Assembly: GCA_003024985.2 (NCBI GenBank)
Contig: PXIH01S0013370.1
DNA: 10,821 nt
Strand: one strand, 5' to 3'
From: Euperipatoides rowelli
Lineage: Eukaryota > Onychophora > Udeonychophora > Euonychophora > Peripatopsidae
Numbering within the stretch: position 1 is the stretch's first letter; each line of letters starts with the position of its first letter. The notes under the pieces were generated by a model. The model made no database searches. It saw only the letters and a program-made list of their open reading frames with translations, and was not told where the DNA came from. The position numbers and the translations under genes are program-made. Shown piece after piece: positions 8,168 through 10,821 of the stretch.

Positions 8168-8340
8168 ATAATATGGCCCATTATTTTATTAATTCTTTAC
8201 GGGAATATTATTTGTAAGATAGATAATTAATGTAATGTGTCTTGGGTTCAAACTTCTTTGGTAATTTAACCTTATCTATAAATATAAAAAATAGATCAAT
8301 GATCAAACAGTTATAATTTTAAAAATATATTGTGATAATC
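8168..8340 (+). repeat. Diverged direct repeat, copy B
   Basis: This is the second copy, starting 7 bases after copy A. GGTTCAAACTT is at 8245-8255, TATAAATATAAAAAATAG at 8277-8294 and ATCAAACAGTTA at about 8302-8313. The offset from copy A is 216 near the start and about 193-197 in the core, so indels have accumulated. No open frame or RNA-gene signature is present. Confidence 0.6.
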
Positions 8341-9550
8341 TCATTTGCGAAATTGTGAGGGCCAGTGTGGTATATACTGTATATGTGATTGTTTTCTGAT
8401 TTTTTTAAAAGAATTATTCAATGTCTGTTATGACTTTATTCTAAAATGAAAGCAGGGTTTTTTTTAATCATTTCCCCTATCTTTTTACATTTTAATATTA
8501 TTTCCTATGGAAAAAAATATCTTGATTTGTGCAAATTTCAATTACTCATTGATTTACAAAAACACAACCCCCCCCCCCCCCCCCCATTAAAATGACCAAT
8601 ACCTGTGTATTATTTTACGAAAGTGTTACAATAACACATACCTTTATGTAATCAAATGTCTTTTTTTTTTAAAAAAAATAGTTGCTTAAAGGTTAATTAA
8701 ATTTACTCAAAAACAAAATTGTTTCATTCACCATCTAAAATAATGGGTAAAATTGTTTTGTCTTAAATCTATCATTGTGAAAGGAAATATGCCAAAAATT
8801 TTATCAAAAAAAAATGGAGGGCGCAATACTACCCAATAATTTTTTGTAGGCTCCACCATCCACCCAAGACATACGACAAAAAAAAATGAATGCCCTTCTT
8901 TTGGATATTAAATATACAGTAGTAAATTTTATATCAAAATATTTTAAAATTGAAGTAGCCTAATATGTTTTTTTTTTATTAATTCTGTTGAGATAGTAAG
9001 CTTTTTTTTAATAATAAATCCACTAGGTGTTAAAATATAATATATTATAATTTATAAATTACGAACATCATGAGCTCATAAAGAACCTGGTAAAACATTG
9101 AATATTTTTATGATTATCTCTGTCTATGCTGAAACATTACAGACAATATTGCAATATTTATACTTATTCTAGCAAAAAAATAATTATGTTGTACATAGCA
9201 ATAATCATAAAATAAACTTATTTATTAAATTCACTGTTTTTATTTATTTTAAAATATAGCCTATCAAAGTTAATGTAGCCCAAGAAGTCAAATTTGATTA
9301 AACCGACTAAACTAATCTGAATTTAGTCTTCAAAGTTCATAAAAGCAACGGATTCAAATTTTAAAATGCTCTAAAATGCAGTTAATCAGAATTAAATTTT
9401 ATAGTTTTATTTGAGAGAAAATTAGCCCTTCTATGATATCCACAAACCATGAACACAGGTATCCATAATACAATAGATGGGGTTTTTTTCTTCTTTTTTT
9501 TTTTCAATGTAATTTGGCTTTAAAAATAATAGTTTAACTTCAAAAATAGT
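8341..9550. other. AT-rich non-coding DNA, no gene seen
   Basis: AT-rich, with an 18-base C run (8568-8585), a T10/A8 junction (8661-8678) and the 14-bp palindrome TATAATATATTATA (9036-9049). A less AT-rich piece at about 8815-8870 was inspected in both directions and shows no recognised protein. Confidence 0.65.
8568..8585 (+). repeat. Poly-C run of 18
   Basis: Eighteen consecutive C follow ACACAA. Unlike the C runs of the hAT-like element, no terminal repeat is seen next to it. The length is likely polymorphic or uncertain in the assembly. Confidence 0.85.
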
Positions 9551-9565
9551 ACACTAGGTGACAGC
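9551..9565 (+). promoter_or_regulatory. CTCF-like motif
   Basis: ACACTAGGTGACAGC agrees at 13 of 15 positions with CCASYAGRKGGCRSY; the mismatches are the first base and A for G at position 11. It is followed by AGCA. The orientation is opposite to the site at 5238-5252. Function is inference only. Confidence 0.25.
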
Positions 9566-10129
9566 AGCATACAGTTCACGTTGAGATTTAAAAAAAAAAG
9601 TATAAATTTACTTTATTACACAATACAGTATTGCAATCCACTTGGATTTCAAGGTACTGAGCGATTTGAAAAATATTATTTAAAACTTTTTTTTTTTCAA
9701 AATAGTTTTATTTTTTTTAAATACAAATTGATATTTTAAAAACTCAATTCAATCCCTAAATTATATATACTGTATATTTTTAAACAAAGTAATAATAAAT
9801 AGCCTACTATTCTCAGAATGGTTTTGTTATATTTCTAATTTTTATCTCTTAAAATTATTTTTCTATGAAACAAAATATATTTTAATCTAATTTAAAGTTA
9901 GGATTTTATTGATTAACAAATGATGGCAAATATTTTTCAATAGTTAAGAATTTGAGTGGCAACACTAAGGATAGTATTTAAAGCAATACAGTATATTGTA
10001 TTTGTAACAGAATTCATAGTGCATGATACTTTGCATGTTAAGCATTTGATTGCTGCAAATAACATTATTTTTATTGGAATATTTTTAAAAAATCCTTGGT
10101 CAGATTCCGTTATCTGCCCACCAACATAA
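9566..10129. other. AT-rich non-coding DNA, no gene seen
   Basis: AT-rich low-complexity sequence with T runs, one TAGCCTA (9800-9806) and several TACTGTA/TACAGTA words. There are no listed-length open frames and no further structure that I can support. Confidence 0.65.
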
Positions 10130-10234
10130 TTACGGTTAGGAGTCGTGCCAAACTAAAACATAGCAGCTTGTGGAATTAGTATTTTTTCTCAACAATTTTA
10201 GTATATTTTCTTTACAGTCCTAACCTTACCGTAA
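10130..10234. repeat. Inverted pair TTACGG-TTAGGA
   Basis: TTACGGTTAGGA (10130-10141) faces TCCTAACCTTACCGTAA (10218-10234). The inverse of the latter is TTACGGTAAGGTTAGGA, which is the same sequence with a 5-base insertion. The arms are 76 bases apart and richer in GC than the surroundings. They may be the ends of a small foldback element or interstitial TTAGGG-like debris. Confidence 0.4.
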
Positions 10235-10313
10235 CCCTGAAACCTAGCATAATCTAGAGGTGAAATAATCTTTTGCTGAGCACCGATCAAGATAATTTCA
10301 ACTTAGTGGAAGT

Positions 10314-10701
10314 CGGGGCAAAACAGCACATCGAGGTAAAACCGTGCATCAACTATTTCATATTAGGTGATATAATTAATAAATATATCTAGTACTCCCT
10401 TGTTCTGGTTGCAATATGTACCAATAATTGATATAAACAATCTTGAAATATTTTTTTATAAGTGTGACAGAGTGGAAGAAAAATCAAATATTTCTTGTTA
10501 TTTTTTGGATTAAGAAAATACGAGAATTAGTTAATTTTTTTTTTAAATAATTTTTAGTCAAATAACGGTAGTGTTTAGATAATGTTTTCATGTATAGTTT
10601 ACTTCATTAAGATAAAAGGTTTGTCTGATACGTATAAATTAATATTCGAAACATGAACGGGGGTAAAACCGTGTTTCACGAATGGGGGATATAATACCGT
10701 G
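10314..10701 (+). repeat. Cluster of GGTAAAACCGTG motifs, probable dispersed repeat
   Basis: CGGGGCAAAACAGCACAT (10314-10331) is followed head-to-tail by CGAGGTAAAACCGTGCAT (10332-10349), with 13 of 18 positions identical. GGTAAAACCGTG at 10335-10346 recurs exactly at 10662-10673. A fourth, weaker relative, GGGGGATATAATACCGTG, lies at 10684-10701. The motifs bracket about 310 bases of AT-rich DNA with T-rich tracts. I have an unverified impression that similar GGGGTAAAAC-type repeats are abundant in ascidian genomes. There is no open frame across it. Confidence 0.45.
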
Positions 10702-10821
10702 GTCTAACCCTATTATTATGGTAATTATTATTGTTATCTATATATTAATACGTAAAGAGAAAACTTTGGATCCCTTTTTAAGCATATTGCGTGCACGGAG
10801 GAGTGTGAGATTTGGCAGAGT
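10702..10821. other. AT-rich tail of the window, no feature
   Basis: The sequence becomes more GC-rich in the last 30 bases (from GCGTGCACGGAGG), but the window ends before anything can be recognised. Confidence 0.5.

Noticed and set aside
8048-8255. GGTTCAAAC words as RNA polymerase III B boxes of a tRNA-derived SINE
   Set aside because: They match only part of GGTTCRANNCC. No A box lies at the right distance upstream and there is no tRNA-like fold. The words are shared because the 200-bp unit is duplicated.
8815-8875. Less AT-rich piece read on the minus strand as a protein fragment (Trp/Gly-rich)
   Set aside because: The reading is short, stops quickly in the alternative frame and resembles no family I can name.
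5319-9312. AGTCGGTTWA at about 5320 and its inverse TTAAACCGACTA-like sequence near 9300 as ends of a large inverted repeat
   Set aside because: Similarity is limited to about 10-12 bases and the flanks do not align. At 4 kb separation this is not convincing.

Overview
The window looks like nuclear, intergenic or intronic DNA from an animal. It is very AT-rich (roughly three quarters A+T by eye) and full of poly-A/poly-T runs, with a few long poly-C and poly-G runs, microsatellites and fragments of eukaryotic transposable elements. There are no bacterial-style operons, ribosome binding sites or compact genes. The hAT-type foldback element (C- and G-runs behind a terminal repeat containing GCCRTAGCCAG) and the non-LTR retrotransposon remnant are of kinds common in marine invertebrates and lower chordates. 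I cannot name the species; a tunicate, echinoderm, cnidarian or fish-like source are all conceivable. One N at position 218 suggests a draft assembly.

No host protein-coding gene can be supported. The longest open frames are only 62-90 codons. At this base composition about that many frames of that length are expected by chance (rough estimate: about 8% of codons are stops, so 7-8 stop-free runs of this length across six frames). None has a recognisable domain or convincing exon context. No tRNA, rRNA or CRISPR array is visible.

Layout: 1-836 is AT-rich unique sequence. 837-1090 is a slightly more GC- and CpG-containing island with an E-box-like palindrome and a CCAAT box. 1091-2251 is AT-rich. 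2252-2685 is a mosaic of old repeats: one hAT-like end, a duplicated T-rich unit and a GC-rich block. 2686-4520 is AT-rich with a GGATT minisatellite, a G-run and a CTTT microsatellite. 4538-4690 holds a decayed C-terminal piece of a non-LTR retrotransposon reverse transcriptase protein, followed by a strong hairpin at 4675-4747. 4760-7364 is AT-rich. 7365-7553 is a 173-bp hAT-like non-autonomous element with a perfect 8-bp target-site duplication. 7952-8340 holds two diverged copies of a roughly 200-bp direct repeat. 8341-10129 is AT-rich with an 18-base C run and a CTCF-like motif. 10130-10821 holds an inverted TTACGG/TTAGGA pair and a cluster of GGTAAAACCGTG motifs that looks like part of a dispersed repeat.

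The clearest results are the intact-ended hAT-like element, the retrotransposon remnant with its adjacent hairpin, the duplicated 200-bp unit, and marked over-representation of the 7-mer TAGCCTA. I found no evidence of a new functional multi-gene system here.
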